Origin: Roseibacillus sp.
GTDB lineage: Bacteria; Verrucomicrobiota; Verrucomicrobiia; Verrucomicrobiales; Akkermansiaceae
Assembly (NCBI GenBank): GCA_029242545.1
Contig: JAQWTV010000035.1
Coordinates: 1-36,567, forward strand
Direction: 5' to 3'
DNA: 36,567 nt
Shown here one piece after another: positions 17,358 to 26,667 of this stretch. The notes below the pieces were generated by a model, which worked only from the letters and a program-made list of their open reading frames with translations, had not been told where the DNA came from and made no database searches. The position numbers and the translations under genes are program-made. Each line of letters begins with the position of its first letter. The first letter of the stretch is position 1.

Positions 17358-18788
17358 ATGGGAAAGACCCTATACCAGAAAGTCTGGGATGCTCATACCG
17401 TGGGCACTCTGGGCGATGGCCGCACACAGCTTTTCATCGGAACGCACCTTATTCATGAGGTGACCAGTCCGCAGGCTTTCGGTATGATCAGAGAACTCGG
17501 GCTGACGGTGAAATACCCCCATCGCACCTTTGCAACCATCGATCACATCGTCCCCACCATCAACCAGGACGCCCCTGCCGACCCCCTCGCCGCAGAAATG
17601 ATGGCCGCCCTGCGGAAAAACGCCGACGACTTTGGAGTCACCTACTTTGACCTGGCGTCAGGAAAACAGGGAGTCGTGCATGTGGTTGGGCCCGAGCAGG
17701 GAATCACCCAACCAGGATCAACGATTGCCTGCGGAGACTCCCACACCGCTACCCATGGTGCTTTTGGCGCTATCGCATTCGGCATTGGGACCACCAACGT
17801 GAGGGACGTCCTCGCTACCCAGACCATGGCGATGGAAAGCCTCAAGGTCCGCCTGATCAAAGTGGATGGCGAGTTGAAGCCCGGGGTATATGCCAAAGAT
17901 GTCGCCTTGGACATCATTCGCCGTCTCGGAGCCAATGGCGGCATCGGATACGCCTACGAATACGGCGGGTCGACTTTCAAGAATTTCTCGATGGAGGAGC
18001 GGATGACAGTCTGCAACATGTCGATTGAGGGTGGAGCCCGCTGTGGATATGTGAATCCCGACGACACTACCTTCGATTTTCTGAAAGGGCGCCCCTACGC
18101 CCCGGGAGATGCGGAATGGGACAACGCTGTGAGTCGCTGGAGGGCCTTCGCCTCGGATTCTGATGCTCATTACGACGATATCATCCAGATCAATGCGGCA
18201 GAGATTGAACCAACAGTGACATGGGGGGTCTCCCCAGATCAGGGAATCAGCATTAGCGAAACGATCCCGGACCCTGCAGAAGCCGCAACCGAGGTTCTTC
18301 GTAATAGTTATCAAGAGGCCTTGGATTACATGAAGCTCCCCGGGGGTACTCCGATCAAGGGCGTCCCAATCGACGTCGCTTTCATTGGGTCATGCACCAA
18401 TGGCCGACTGTCTGACTTTCGCGAAGCAGCCCGTTTCCTGAAAGGGCACACCGTCGCCCCCGGAGTGCAGGCAATCGCGGTTCCGGGATCGCAAATAACA
18501 GCGGTCCAGTGCGAAAAAGAAGGCTTGGACAAGATCTTCGAGGAAGCTGGTTTTGAATGGCGGGCGGCCGGATGCTCCATGTGTCTGGCCATGAATCCGG
18601 ACAAATTGGTCGGGGATCAGGTTTGCGCCTCCTCCTCAAACAGAAATTTCAAGGGCAGACAGGGATCTCCCTTGGGCAGGACCATTCTTATGTCGCCGGT
18701 CATGGTTTGTGCCGCGGCGGTAAGAGGAGTGGTTTCAGATGCCCGCGAGGTATTCGAGGTTGGCGAATCTGACATTGCAGTTGCCTGA
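17358..18788 (+). CDS. leuC: 3-isopropylmalate dehydratase, large subunit
   Basis: LeuC with LeuD interconverts 2- and 3-isopropylmalate in leucine synthesis. The 476-residue length is standard. Typical segments include [38 protein letters not shown], and [10 protein letters not shown]. The three cysteines that hold the 4Fe-4S cluster are in place: C346 (GSCTNGR), C406 and C409 ([11 protein letters not shown]). The ATG is preceded by an AGGTGGG site inside a small hairpin. leuD follows after 36 bases, the usual two-gene order. leuA and leuB are not in the window. Confidence 0.98.
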   Translation: MGKTLYQKVWDAHTVGTLGDGRTQLFIGTHLIHEVTSPQAFGMIRELGLTVKYPHRTFATIDHIVPTINQDAPADPLAAEMMAALRKNADDFGVTYFDLASGKQGVVHVVGPEQGITQPGSTIACGDSHTATHGAFGAIAFGIGTTNVRDVLATQTMAMESLKVRLIKVDGELKPGVYAKDVALDIIRRLGANGGIGYAYEYGGSTFKNFSMEERMTVCNMSIEGGARCGYVNPDDTTFDFLKGRPYAPGDAEWDNAVSRWRAFASDSDAHYDDIIQINAAEIEPTVTWGVSPDQGISISETIPDPAEAATEVLRNSYQEALDYMKLPGGTPIKGVPIDVAFIGSCTNGRLSDFREAARFLKGHTVAPGVQAIAVPGSQITAVQCEKEGLDKIFEEAGFEWRAAGCSMCLAMNPDKLVGDQVCASSSNRNFKGRQGSPLGRTILMSPVMVCAAAVRGVVSDAREVFEVGESDIAVA

Positions 18789-18824
18789 GCGTTCTCATCA
18801 TCCCCAAAACACACTCAAGAGCAC

Positions 18825-19427
18825 GTGGCCCTCGCGAAAATCACCTCCGTCTCCGGAACTGCCGTCCACGTCCCGGGCGCGGACATCGACACCGACCGTA
18901 TCATCCCCGCCCGCTTCATGAAGTGCGTCACTTTTGACGGCCTAGGTGAGTTTGCTTTCTACGATGTCCGCTTCGACCCCACCTCCGGGGAGCGGACCGA
19001 CCACCCACTCAACGAAGAGCGCTTCAACGGTGCCAACATCCTCCTTGCCGGCGTGAACTTTGGCTGCGGCTCCTCCCGCGAGCACGCCCCACAATCGCTG
19101 AACAAGTATGGTTTCAAGTCCATCATCGCCGAGTCCTTCGCCGAGATCTTCTTCGGCAACTCAACCACCCTCGGCATGCCCTGCGTTACGCTCACTGCCG
19201 ACCAGATCAACCACCTCCGCGAGGCCGTCGAAGCGGACCCGGCCACCGAGATCACCGTCGACGTCGAGAAGCTCGAGGTTCGCTCCTCCGCCGGCCACAC
19301 TTTCAATTGCGCCATTCCCGACTCTGCCCGTGATGCCCTTGTCAACGGGCGCTGGGATCCCATCCAGGAACTCCTCGACAACGAGGATAAGATCTCAAGC
19401 GTAGGCGAAGCGTTACCCTACGTCTAG
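18825..19427 (+). CDS. leuD: 3-isopropylmalate dehydratase, small subunit
   Basis: The 200-residue protein is the swivel-domain subunit that pairs with LeuC. Family motifs: VPGADIDTDRIIPARFMK, NFGCGSSREHAPQSL (substrate-binding loop) and IIAESFAEIFFGNSTTLGMP. The start is GTG (MALAKITSVSG) and no Shine-Dalgarno site precedes it, so translation may depend on leuC. Codon use is striking: third positions are nearly all C or G, with runs such as GTC, CTC, GCC and ATC, clearly more biased than leuC. That could mean high expression or a different origin. It converges with the coiled-coil gene, whose stop is 15 bases away. Confidence 0.97.
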   Translation: MALAKITSVSGTAVHVPGADIDTDRIIPARFMKCVTFDGLGEFAFYDVRFDPTSGERTDHPLNEERFNGANILLAGVNFGCGSSREHAPQSLNKYGFKSIIAESFAEIFFGNSTTLGMPCVTLTADQINHLREAVEADPATEITVDVEKLEVRSSAGHTFNCAIPDSARDALVNGRWDPIQELLDNEDKISSVGEALPYV

Positions 19428-19442
19428 CAGGCCGGCCTTCGC

Positions 19443-20624
19443 TCAAGGATCCCCAGAATCGGACACCCTGCTGCCCGCCGCCCCCTGCGGCAACCCCTGC
19501 TCGAGTTCCTTATCGATCAGCTCCCCGGGGGAAGCAAGAGGCTCTCCCTCTGCGTGCGATGCCTCTGCAGCAGCACCCAAAACCTGTAGGGTCTCACCAT
19601 GAGCGCTCCTCGAAGTAGCAATCTCGTCAGTTAGTTGAGCCACGGAGGCTCGTGATTCCTCCCTTTCCGAACGCACCTTCGCAATCTGCTGCCTCAAATT
19701 TTCGACTTCCTGCCGGACCTCATCCCGATCGCGTAGAGCCTGCACACGGGACTGCGCCACTGCAGCCTTTTCAGCCTGCAATGCTTCAACACCCCGCTGA
19801 GCCTGTAGCAGAGCCGAAAGGGTCCTTTCCTCCCTTTCTGAAGCACGTCCGAGGTCTTTTTTCAGCAATTCGACATCTACGAGCGCTTTCATGTGCCCGG
19901 CCCTTGAATTTCGCAAATCATCGCGAAGCTGGTTGAGGGAGCCTGCGCCCGCGCTCAGAGACGAGATCCGGGCGGATAGGTCCATCTCCTTACGGGCGGC
20001 AACCTCTCTCGCCTTTTCCCCGCTCTTCTGAACAATCGCAATCTCCTTCTCAAGCCTTTCCCCGTGAGCCCGCGCAGCCACAAGCTCCTCCCGAAGCTTG
20101 GCACGCTCAATCGGATCTTTCAGCTCTTGGCGCACGCGAACCAGATCACCCCTGAGGGCTTGAAACTCTTCCTTGAGATCAGCCATCTCCGTATCCATTT
20201 CCCGCAACCCTCCAGGCGGTTTCGCGCCCTCACCCGCACGCGCTTTCCAGACTGCAAGCTCCTGCCCGGCTTCTTCCTTTTCCTGCTGAAGCTTCCTGAT
20301 CCGCATCAACATCCTGTGATTCGCCATGGTAAGGGCTCCGACTTCTTCACGAGCTTGGTCTCTTTCTTCCACGACCGCCTCCACAGTCCGTCGGGCACAC
20401 TGAAGGTTGGCCCCAGCCTCCCGGAGATCCCTCTCCAGCTTTTTCAACGGAGAGCCTGCCTGGTGGCCCTCGCCATCAGGGTCAAGCGCCACGAGGACAA
20501 GCGGCGGGTCCTCCACCTTCGCACTGCCAATAAGCGGATTGAGGGAATCGTTTTCTACGAGGCCACCTGCGGAGGCAGAGTGAGCGAGGACCATTAGTGC
20601 TGATACAACCGGGAGGCTCTTCAT
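19443..20624 (-). CDS. exported coiled-coil protein of unknown function
   Basis: From the ATG at 20624 the 393-residue product begins with a signal peptide (MKSLPVVSALMVLAHSASA), likely cut after ASA. Positions from about 55 to 360 are rich in Glu, Lys, Arg, Ala and Leu and form long predicted coiled coils (LKKLERDLREAGANLQ, ARRTVEAVVEERDQAREEVG, QQIAKVRSEREESRASVAQL). No enzyme motif is visible. The ORF stays open upstream with a TTG start but that extension would bury the signal peptide. It would act in the periplasm, perhaps as a structural or tethering protein. Coiled-coil proteins of this kind are easily mistaken for SMC-like proteins; this one has no ATPase. Confidence 0.72.
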   Translation of the reverse strand: MKSLPVVSALMVLAHSASAGGLVENDSLNPLIGSAKVEDPPLVLVALDPDGEGHQAGSPLKKLERDLREAGANLQCARRTVEAVVEERDQAREEVGALTMANHRMLMRIRKLQQEKEEAGQELAVWKARAGEGAKPPGGLREMDTEMADLKEEFQALRGDLVRVRQELKDPIERAKLREELVAARAHGERLEKEIAIVQKSGEKAREVAARKEMDLSARISSLSAGAGSLNQLRDDLRNSRAGHMKALVDVELLKKDLGRASEREERTLSALLQAQRGVEALQAEKAAVAQSRVQALRDRDEVRQEVENLRQQIAKVRSEREESRASVAQLTDEIATSRSAHGETLQVLGAAAEASHAEGEPLASPGELIDKELEQGLPQGAAGSRVSDSGDP

Positions 20625-20761
20625 GGGAGAGAGGATCGTGACGAGAAAGTCGACAAACGGTTTACCTTCCGAAGACAACGCTGCAAAGAACTTAATAAGG
20701 ATGTCTTAAATAAGTTCGCCTCCCTGTTCCTCGTTCGCGTTCCCGCCTGAACCGGCCGGGC

Positions 20762-21670
20762 CTATTCACTAAAGTGATCCCAGCCTCCCGTAAGCCCTGC
20801 CGCGCCATCCGAAGAGAGACCCCCGATCCGACTGAGCTTGAGCCTCGGAAATTTTTCTGCCCACTCAACAACTAGCCTCCGAGCGCTCCGTTCCGACATT
20901 GCGAATAGTAATTCGTAGTCCTCGCCGTCCCTCAGGGCCTGCTCCAATACGACCCCGCGAGATCGCGGCAGCGCCTCCTCATCAAGCCGAAATCCACACC
21001 CACTTGCGGAGGCAAGCCGGGGAAGGTCCATCGCCAGCCCATCGGACAAATCCATCATCGCGTGCACTCTGAAGTTCTGGGACAGCCATTCCGCTTCTGC
21101 GAGACGCGGCATAAAGGTCAGGTGCCGCCCCTGTTGCGACCCTCCAAGTGTGCCTGTCACGAAGAGCACATCGCCCGGCTCCCCCCCACTGCGCAGGACG
21201 ACCTGTGAGCGCCTCGCGCTCCCAGTGCCCGCCACCGAAATCATCATGGGGGCTCCAGCGGGAAGAGAGGAGGTTTCTCCTCCTACAATAGAGCAATTAA
21301 AGGTCCGCGCACATTTGTTCATCCCGCGGTAGACTTCCTCGACCCAGCGCATCTGGCAATCGGAAGGCAGCGCCAGAGTCACCATCAGGTGCCGGGGCCA
21401 TCCCCCCATCGCAGCAAAGTCGCTCAAGGTTCGCGCCACCGCTTTCCATCCTATTTTCCGGGGAGAAGCCTCCGGAAGAAAGTGTACTCCACAAATGATG
21501 CAATCGGTCTTCAGGAGCTCGACCTCACCTCTGCCAGAACCCTCTACAACAGCGCAATCGTCTCCCGGACCTGTAAGGGTTCCCGGACCGGCCTCAAGAA
21601 GAGCGGTCAAACGGGCGACCACGGCATCCTCACCATAGTGGGACAAATCCAGCATTTTTTTCGATCTCAT
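20762..21670 (-). CDS. thiL: thiamine-monophosphate kinase
   Basis: ThiL makes thiamine diphosphate from thiamine monophosphate and ATP. This 302-residue protein of the PurM-like fold shows the family order: FLGEDAV-like YGEDAVVARL, GPGDDCAVV, LLKTDCIICGVHF, KIGWKAVARTLSDFAAMGG, SIVGGETSSLPAG, VTGTLGGSQQG, MMDLSDGLAMDLPRLA, and DGEDYELLFAM. Metal and phosphate-binding aspartates are kept. Its start lies inside the end of the CPBP protease gene (41-base overlap from this ATG, 26 from a second in-frame ATG at 21655), so the two genes are coupled. No other thiamine gene is in the window. Confidence 0.94.
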   Translation of the reverse strand: MRSKKMLDLSHYGEDAVVARLTALLEAGPGTLTGPGDDCAVVEGSGRGEVELLKTDCIICGVHFLPEASPRKIGWKAVARTLSDFAAMGGWPRHLMVTLALPSDCQMRWVEEVYRGMNKCARTFNCSIVGGETSSLPAGAPMMISVAGTGSARRSQVVLRSGGEPGDVLFVTGTLGGSQQGRHLTFMPRLAEAEWLSQNFRVHAMMDLSDGLAMDLPRLASASGCGFRLDEEALPRSRGVVLEQALRDGEDYELLFAMSERSARRLVVEWAEKFPRLKLSRIGGLSSDGAAGLTGGWDHFSE

Positions 21671-22535
21671 CGAGCAAATCGGGGTTGAATTTCAACAGTG
21701 TCTGCATCGCAACAGTCGCCGCATTGAAGAAAAAATGAATAGCGATCGGAGCCCAGAGAGAGCCTGTGTATTCATAGGACAGGGCGAGGATAATGCCAAG
21801 AATGGTCAGAGGCAGAAGCGCAATGAGATTCATGTGAACCACCCCGAATAACAATCCCGAGAAGATCACGGCTACCGGGAGGCCTGCCATCCGTTTTACC
21901 GTCGTATATATGTAGCCACGGAAAACCACCTCCTCGGCCAGCGGCGCACCTACACAGGCCACCAGTGCCATCAGTATGAAAACCAATGGTTCCGTTGTTT
22001 CCCGCAGAAGCTTGACACTCTCCTGCATTCCATCTCCCTCAATGAACTGTCCCAGCCACTCATTGTATCCCAAGAAGTCCAGCACGGCCATGAAGGCCCA
22101 CATGACAAACACCACCGCCGGAGCATAAATCACCTTCCACCAGGTAGACCGCCAGCGCAGCCCAAACGCCTCTAGCAAATTCACCCTGCGGAACAGCACA
22201 AAAAGCACAAACGCGATCTGGAGACCCTGAAGGAGTAAACTAAAAATAAGCCCGGAGATAAGCTCCGCCGCTTCTATCGGTTCCGCCGGTTCCGCCGGTT
22301 CCGGGACCGCCGCCAATTGGGAGAGGTGAAAGAGTATGGCGTAAAACCCGAACAACACGGAAACCCCAATAATATCCGGCAATCCGAATCCACGAATGGG
22401 CACGCGTCCTTTAGAGATGGGCGGCATCTTCTGGTCCCCGAGATGCTTCACCGAATAATAAGGTATCACCCCCAGAAAGAGGATCCCGGCACAAACGGCA
22501 AACGCTAGGCCAATGACTGTTAACTCAAGGTCCAT
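21630..22535 (-). CDS. CPBP (CAAX protease/Abi) family membrane protease
   Basis: From the ATG at 22535 the protein has 301 residues and about seven hydrophobic segments. The three CPBP motifs are intact: LAEEVVFRGYIYT (E201, E202, R206), SGLLFGVVHMN (H234), and IAIHFFFNAA (H267, N271). These residues form the glutamate and histidine site of Rce1-like intramembrane proteases. An acidic Pro-rich stretch (EPAEPAEPIEA) breaks the sequence between helices. The ATG follows AGGGAG at reasonable spacing. A longer start at 22592 exists but adds a basic stretch unlike the family. The substrate is unknown; in bacteria the family includes bacteriocin-immunity and stress proteins. Confidence 0.88.
   Translation of the reverse strand: MDLELTVIGLAFAVCAGILFLGVIPYYSVKHLGDQKMPPISKGRVPIRGFGLPDIIGVSVLFGFYAILFHLSQLAAVPEPAEPAEPIEAAELISGLIFSLLLQGLQIAFVLFVLFRRVNLLEAFGLRWRSTWWKVIYAPAVVFVMWAFMAVLDFLGYNEWLGQFIEGDGMQESVKLLRETTEPLVFILMALVACVGAPLAEEVVFRGYIYTTVKRMAGLPVAVIFSGLLFGVVHMNLIALLPLTILGIILALSYEYTGSLWAPIAIHFFFNAATVAMQTLLKFNPDLLDEIEKNAGFVPLW
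22279..22303 (-). repeat. 9-bp tandem repeat inside the CPBP gene
   Basis: GGTTCCGCC is repeated nearly three times on the plus strand, coding the AEP/EPA acidic-proline repeat on the other strand. The unit is a multiple of three, so slippage would change length without shifting frame. It lies in the loop between predicted helices. Confidence 0.6.
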
Positions 22536-22684
22536 CCACTGTCTCCCTGAGAAAGTAGGTGCTCTAGAGCTCCTTGGCGAGCGGAGGTGCATCTAAAGTT
22601 CTCTCCTGGCCTTCCAAGGAGCATCCCTGCAGCACCCAGAATTTGATAGATCCCCCGGGAAAGCTGCATACAGTGCGCGCTCCA

Positions 22685-23515
22685 ATGAAGGTTTCTCTTT
22701 GTCTACTTGCCGCAATGGCTTTTCTGCCATGGCCCCGTATCGAAGCGCGCCCCTTCACCAATACTGAAGGCAAGACCCTCCATGCGGAAATCGTCCGCGC
22801 TTCTGCCAGCGAGGTCACCCTCAGAATGGTGAATCAGCGCACCGCCACGGTAAAGATATCGAGCCTCAGCGAGATCGATCAAACCTATATCCGCAAGTGG
22901 CTCGCGGCTCAAATTCCGCCCCTCCGCGTTACCCCCAACATGGTGCGCAAGACGACCAAGGAATCTCGCAAAAGCTTTTTTTCGAGCAGCAACAGGTATT
23001 ACCGGCAACATTATGACCTGGATGTCGATTTCCAGAATGACGACAACGTCAAGGGCCTGGAGGCAACCTCGCTGAAATATATCCTCATTGGCCGGTCGGT
23101 GAACGATCCAAAGAAACACAAAGTCCTCGGTGTTCAGATCAAGGAGTTCGAGGTGCCTGCAGGGGGGAAGCAAAATGTCCGCTTTGAGAAGGAGCAGAAT
23201 ACATATTCCGAGGCGAGCTCCTATGGCAGTTACAAGTGTATCGGCTTTGTGCTCTACGGAACTCGTAAGAAGGACGACCGGGAAGTCTATACGTTCGCAT
23301 CAACACCTCAACTTGAAGAAGCGCTTTACTCAATCATCCAGCTCAGGGAGCGAGATGTGACTGATGAAAACTTTCAAAGCCTCGGGGAAAGAGGCCGCAG
23401 TTCTCGAAGAGATAACTGGAATCCCGAGGATCTCCCCGGGATTCTGGACCCCAGACGACGGGAAACACCCAGCGAGGACAAAGAGCGGCCTTCACCCCCC
23501 ATTATTATCAAGTAA
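22685..23515 (+). CDS. secreted protein with SHD1-like N-terminal domain
   Basis: The start at 22685 gives a signal peptide (MKVSLCLLAAMAFLPWPRIEA) and a 276-residue product. Residues 20-72 (FTNTEGKTLHAEIVRASAS, VTLRMVNQRTATVKISSLSE, DQTYIRKWL) match the SHD1-like repeat that occurs in many exported proteins of Planctomycetes and Verrucomicrobia. A basic region (residues about 86-115, RKTTKESRKSFFSS) leads into a second domain of unknown type (about 110-240) with alternating strands and a charged, Pro-rich tail (RETPSEDKERPSPPIIIK). It is divergent from the CPBP gene and convergent with the haemoglobin gene. The role is unknown; surface or periplasmic location is inferred from the signal peptide. 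Confidence 0.7.
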   Translation: MKVSLCLLAAMAFLPWPRIEARPFTNTEGKTLHAEIVRASASEVTLRMVNQRTATVKISSLSEIDQTYIRKWLAAQIPPLRVTPNMVRKTTKESRKSFFSSSNRYYRQHYDLDVDFQNDDNVKGLEATSLKYILIGRSVNDPKKHKVLGVQIKEFEVPAGGKQNVRFEKEQNTYSEASSYGSYKCIGFVLYGTRKKDDREVYTFASTPQLEEALYSIIQLRERDVTDENFQSLGERGRSSRRDNWNPEDLPGILDPRRRETPSEDKERPSPPIIIK

Positions 23516-23539
23516 CTACTTTGCTTAGAGCACTCAGCT

Positions 23540-23920
23540 TCAGGAGGGGGCCTGGTTTCTCATAAAGTCTGCTACCTGAACGAAAAATTCCTCCAGCCCT
23601 GGGCGGACCGCTGGAGAAATTTTACACTCGGACATCGCCGCATCCATGAGCCGGAGCCATCGATCACGCTCTGCTTCCCCGATCCGGAAAGACATGTGTC
23701 TCATGCGCAACCGCGGATGACCACGCCGCTCAGTATATCGAGTGTCTCCTCCGAACCGAAAACAGAGGAACAAATACAACCGTTGCTCTGCCCCTTCCAG
23801 ATCATCGCTCGGATACATCGGGCCCAGCAGATCATCCCCAGGAATCTGGCGGTAAAATGCGGCTGCCAGCTCCCGGAGCCCTCCCTCTCCCACCTCTTGC
23901 CAGATGAATGCTTCATTCAT
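23540..23920 (-). CDS. group II truncated haemoglobin
   Basis: The 126-residue protein fits the 2/2 globin fold of the HbO type. It has FYRQIPGDDLLGPMYP, DLEGAEQRLYLFLCFRFGG, the proximal histidine in HPRLRMRH (H75), the distal tyrosine in AAFYRQ (Y23, B10), and the group II tryptophan in RDRWLRLMDAAM (W89, G8). These residues mark a haem protein that binds oxygen or other small ligands; proposed roles are oxygen or peroxide chemistry and nitrosative stress defence. It begins 104 bases from the first lectin kinase gene on the other strand. No nitric-oxide or respiratory gene is adjacent. Confidence 0.92.
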   Translation of the reverse strand: MNEAFIWQEVGEGGLRELAAAFYRQIPGDDLLGPMYPSDDLEGAEQRLYLFLCFRFGGDTRYTERRGHPRLRMRHMSFRIGEAERDRWLRLMDAAMSECKISPAVRPGLEEFFVQVADFMRNQAPS

Positions 23921-24024
23921 ACCTCAGAAGGGAGCTACTGATGGCTTTTCTTTTCAAAAATTCGGGCGCATCTTTCCCATGAGAAAGGTTTTTGCCCAGC
24001 GCTTTCTCCACAACTCGAGTCCCC

Positions 24025-26667
24025 ATGTCCACCCCTCCGCAGTTCAAGGCCCCCAGCACCGAGGAGCTTCAAGAGCTTCTCCCAGCCTATGATGTCCTCT
24101 CCTTCATCGCAAAGGGAGGGATGGGGGCAGTCTACAAAGCCCACCAGAAATCCCTTGAAAGGAACGTCGCGATAAAAATCCTGCCCCGTGAATTCGGGGA
24201 GGACCAGGACTTCCGTAAGAGATTCGAGGACGAGGCCAAGGCCATGGCCAAACTGAATCACCCAAATCTTATCAGTGTATACGACTTTGGGGAGGTCGAT
24301 CACATGCTCTATATCGTGATGGAATTCGTAGATGGGAAATCCTTCCATGAATCATTTCATGGAAGGGCCATCGAGGAAAAGGAGGTCGTCACCCTTGTTA
24401 CCGGAATCTGCGACGGACTCGCCCATGCACATGAAGCAGGCATTCTCCACCGGGATATCAAACCCGCCAACATTCTCCTGGACGCAAAGAACCGCCCGAA
24501 AATAGGAGACTTTGGACTAGCTCGGTTAACCGAGGAAACCGAAGGTGAAGGCGTCATTTACGGGACCCCCGATTACACCGCTCCCGAGGTGATCAAGAGC
24601 CCCGGCGCAGTGGACACCAGGTCGGATGTGTTTTCCACCGGAGTGATTCTGTATGAACTGCTGACGGGCAAGCTGCCTGAGAAGCGCTACATCCCCGCGT
24701 CACAGATTGAAGATGTTGACCCTCGTTTTGATAAGATCGTCCGGAGGGCAACTCATCCCTCTCCCATGCTGCGCTTCGCGGATGGAGAAGCCATGGCCTC
24801 GGATCTAAAAACGCTTCAGGACGCTCTCGACAATCAAGTCACGGCTATCGCAACCACCCAGCCAACAGGAATCACCAGTCCGGGCGCAGGCGCCGATCAG
24901 CCTCCAGTTCCTGCGATAGAATCACAAACGCCAGTCCCAGTCCCCGAGGCCTCTCTCCCTGCACCAGCAGCTGCTCCAGAAGTCCAGATAAACATAGGCA
25001 CGAACTGGTCGCTTCTTCGCAACCTCGTGATCATCGTTGTCCTTCTGGCTGCCATCTTCGGAATGTATCAAGCTTACCAGTGGCAGAAGAAAGAAAACGC
25101 CAATCAGCAGGTTAATCAGCAACGCCTCGATGATCAGAAAAAAGCCGCGGAGAGGCAGAGGCTTCTTGATGAGAAACGAAACCGCGAACGGCTGGCCGCG
25201 CTGAAGGTCTCTCAACCGAAGCCCGTTCCGGTGGCCCCAGAGCCGGAACCGGAAACCCCCCTTGAGGCCCTCGAACGGCTGAAACCCTCTCTCACGACTG
25301 GAGAAGCGCGCACCGAATATCCGCCTGGCACCCTGATTCGAGGCAATAGCCGCTTTTTTCTAATCAAGCAGGAGCTTAGCTGGCAGAGAGCCTCGTCCTT
25401 CGCCGAGGACTACGGTGGCCACCTCGCGATATGCCTCAATGAAGGCGAGCAAAAGTGGCTCTCCTCAAAGGTGCCGGACAACACCACAATCTGGCTTGGG
25501 GGAGGAGCCACAGGACGGTCCGCATGGGGATGGGTTGACGGCTCCCCCTGGACGGTCCGTGCCCCGTCTCTCTCCACTGGAAATACTGCTACCTTGAGCG
25601 ATCTCGGCTCCATTCGGTCGCAGCCGAGTGGGAAAAAGTTCCCCTTCTTTATCCAATGGCGCGAGGACGGCACTAATCCGGGAAACCTCCAGTCCCAAAT
25701 CGCTCGCCTGAAAGCTTCCCTGAACAGCCCTGAGCCTACCTACCCGCCAAGCGTTGTTTCCTTTGAAAATCGCCGCTATCTCGTGATTGAGAAAGCAGGG
25801 ACCTGGAATGAATCCAATGCTGTGGCAAAGTCTGCCTACGGACACCTTGCGGTCCCAAGTGAGAAATCCGAGGATACCTATCTTCGGGATCTCATAACCC
25901 GCAGTCTAGACGACGGCCACGGGGCCTGGATAGGAGGCCGGCACAACGGCCGCGCATGGGCTTGGATCACCGGGGAAACCTGGGCGTTTTCCTCATGGGC
26001 TCCCGATGCTCCTGACGGTGCCACGGAAGTGGCAAGCGCCGTAAGGCTCTTGGCCGGTCAGGACGGGGGATGGGACGATAGTAATCCGGATGATAATGTA
26101 GACGCCTTTGTGATCGAATGGAGCAAGGACCGTGGCAATACAGTCTCTGCATCTACGGGCCTCGGAACCAGCAGCTGGGCGAGCCAACGAGCAACATTTC
26201 AAAAAAAGGTCCGGACTCTCGAAGGTAAGTTCAGCTCTGCTCTTCTGGAAAACGGTAAGGGCCTCAAGTCCGATCTTAACTTCTGGCTCCGTGGGCTGCG
26301 AAGCGCAGATGGTCGTGCCTACAAGCCAACTACCGACCAGATGAAAGCTAATATAAGTGCCGAAGGCGTGATTCCCCTCACTGTCCGCGACGCCGTAAAA
26401 CTTCCCCTTTCTCCTCGCGGAATCGACCTTTTGAGGAAACGGATAGAGGCTCAGCAAGCTCTTACGCAAGCTCTGCAGACTCAGGCAAACCAGATTCGGC
26501 AAGCCTATGTCGGGACCCTGCAGCCTAGGAAGGGTGCCGCCACCAAGGCAGGGAACAGCAATCGAGCCCGGGCCATCCAGAACGAGATCAACGCCTGTGG
26601 GGAAACCGGACGTGCTTTCCTCGAGCACCTTGGCTCAGGGGTCCTGGATACCGCAGAAAGGCGATAA
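24025..26667 (+). CDS. Ser/Thr protein kinase with two C-type-lectin-like extracytoplasmic domains (copy 1)
   Basis: The 880-residue protein begins with a Hanks-type kinase (about 22-270): GGMGAVYK 31-38, K51, HRDIKPAN with D144, DFG at 162-164, APE at 186-188. All catalytic residues are present. A Pro/Ala-rich link leads to one membrane segment (about 330-352, LLRNLVIIVVLLAAIFGMYQ). Outside the membrane there follows a coiled stretch (360-395), then two C-type-lectin-like domains (about 440-546 and 582-699; GGHLAIC, WLGGG, WGWVDG; then GHLAVPS, WIGGR, WAWITG, GGWDDSNPDD, VIEW) and a helical tail. The plan is that of a receptor kinase: ligand binding outside, kinase inside. No Cys pairs, as usual for bacterial lectin-like domains. 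Tandem paralogue of the next gene. Confidence 0.88.
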   Translation: MSTPPQFKAPSTEELQELLPAYDVLSFIAKGGMGAVYKAHQKSLERNVAIKILPREFGEDQDFRKRFEDEAKAMAKLNHPNLISVYDFGEVDHMLYIVMEFVDGKSFHESFHGRAIEEKEVVTLVTGICDGLAHAHEAGILHRDIKPANILLDAKNRPKIGDFGLARLTEETEGEGVIYGTPDYTAPEVIKSPGAVDTRSDVFSTGVILYELLTGKLPEKRYIPASQIEDVDPRFDKIVRRATHPSPMLRFADGEAMASDLKTLQDALDNQVTAIATTQPTGITSPGAGADQPPVPAIESQTPVPVPEASLPAPAAAPEVQINIGTNWSLLRNLVIIVVLLAAIFGMYQAYQWQKKENANQQVNQQRLDDQKKAAERQRLLDEKRNRERLAALKVSQPKPVPVAPEPEPETPLEALERLKPSLTTGEARTEYPPGTLIRGNSRFFLIKQELSWQRASSFAEDYGGHLAICLNEGEQKWLSSKVPDNTTIWLGGGATGRSAWGWVDGSPWTVRAPSLSTGNTATLSDLGSIRSQPSGKKFPFFIQWREDGTNPGNLQSQIARLKASLNSPEPTYPPSVVSFENRRYLVIEKAGTWNESNAVAKSAYGHLAVPSEKSEDTYLRDLITRSLDDGHGAWIGGRHNGRAWAWITGETWAFSSWAPDAPDGATEVASAVRLLAGQDGGWDDSNPDDNVDAFVIEWSKDRGNTVSASTGLGTSSWASQRATFQKKVRTLEGKFSSALLENGKGLKSDLNFWLRGLRSADGRAYKPTTDQMKANISAEGVIPLTVRDAVKLPLSPRGIDLLRKRIEAQQALTQALQTQANQIRQAYVGTLQPRKGAATKAGNSNRARAIQNEINACGETGRAFLEHLGSGVLDTAERR

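Noticed and set aside
19443..20624. SMC-like or Spy-like repair ATPase
   Set aside because: Coiled coil alone is present; there is no Walker A or B motif and a signal peptide places it outside the cytoplasm.
22703..23173. 156-codon minus-strand frame in the SHD1-like gene
   Set aside because: It is antisense to a gene with a signal peptide and a known domain, and its product shows no motif.
25993..26628. 211-codon minus-strand frame under the first kinase
   Set aside because: Antisense shadow without a domain or plausible start.
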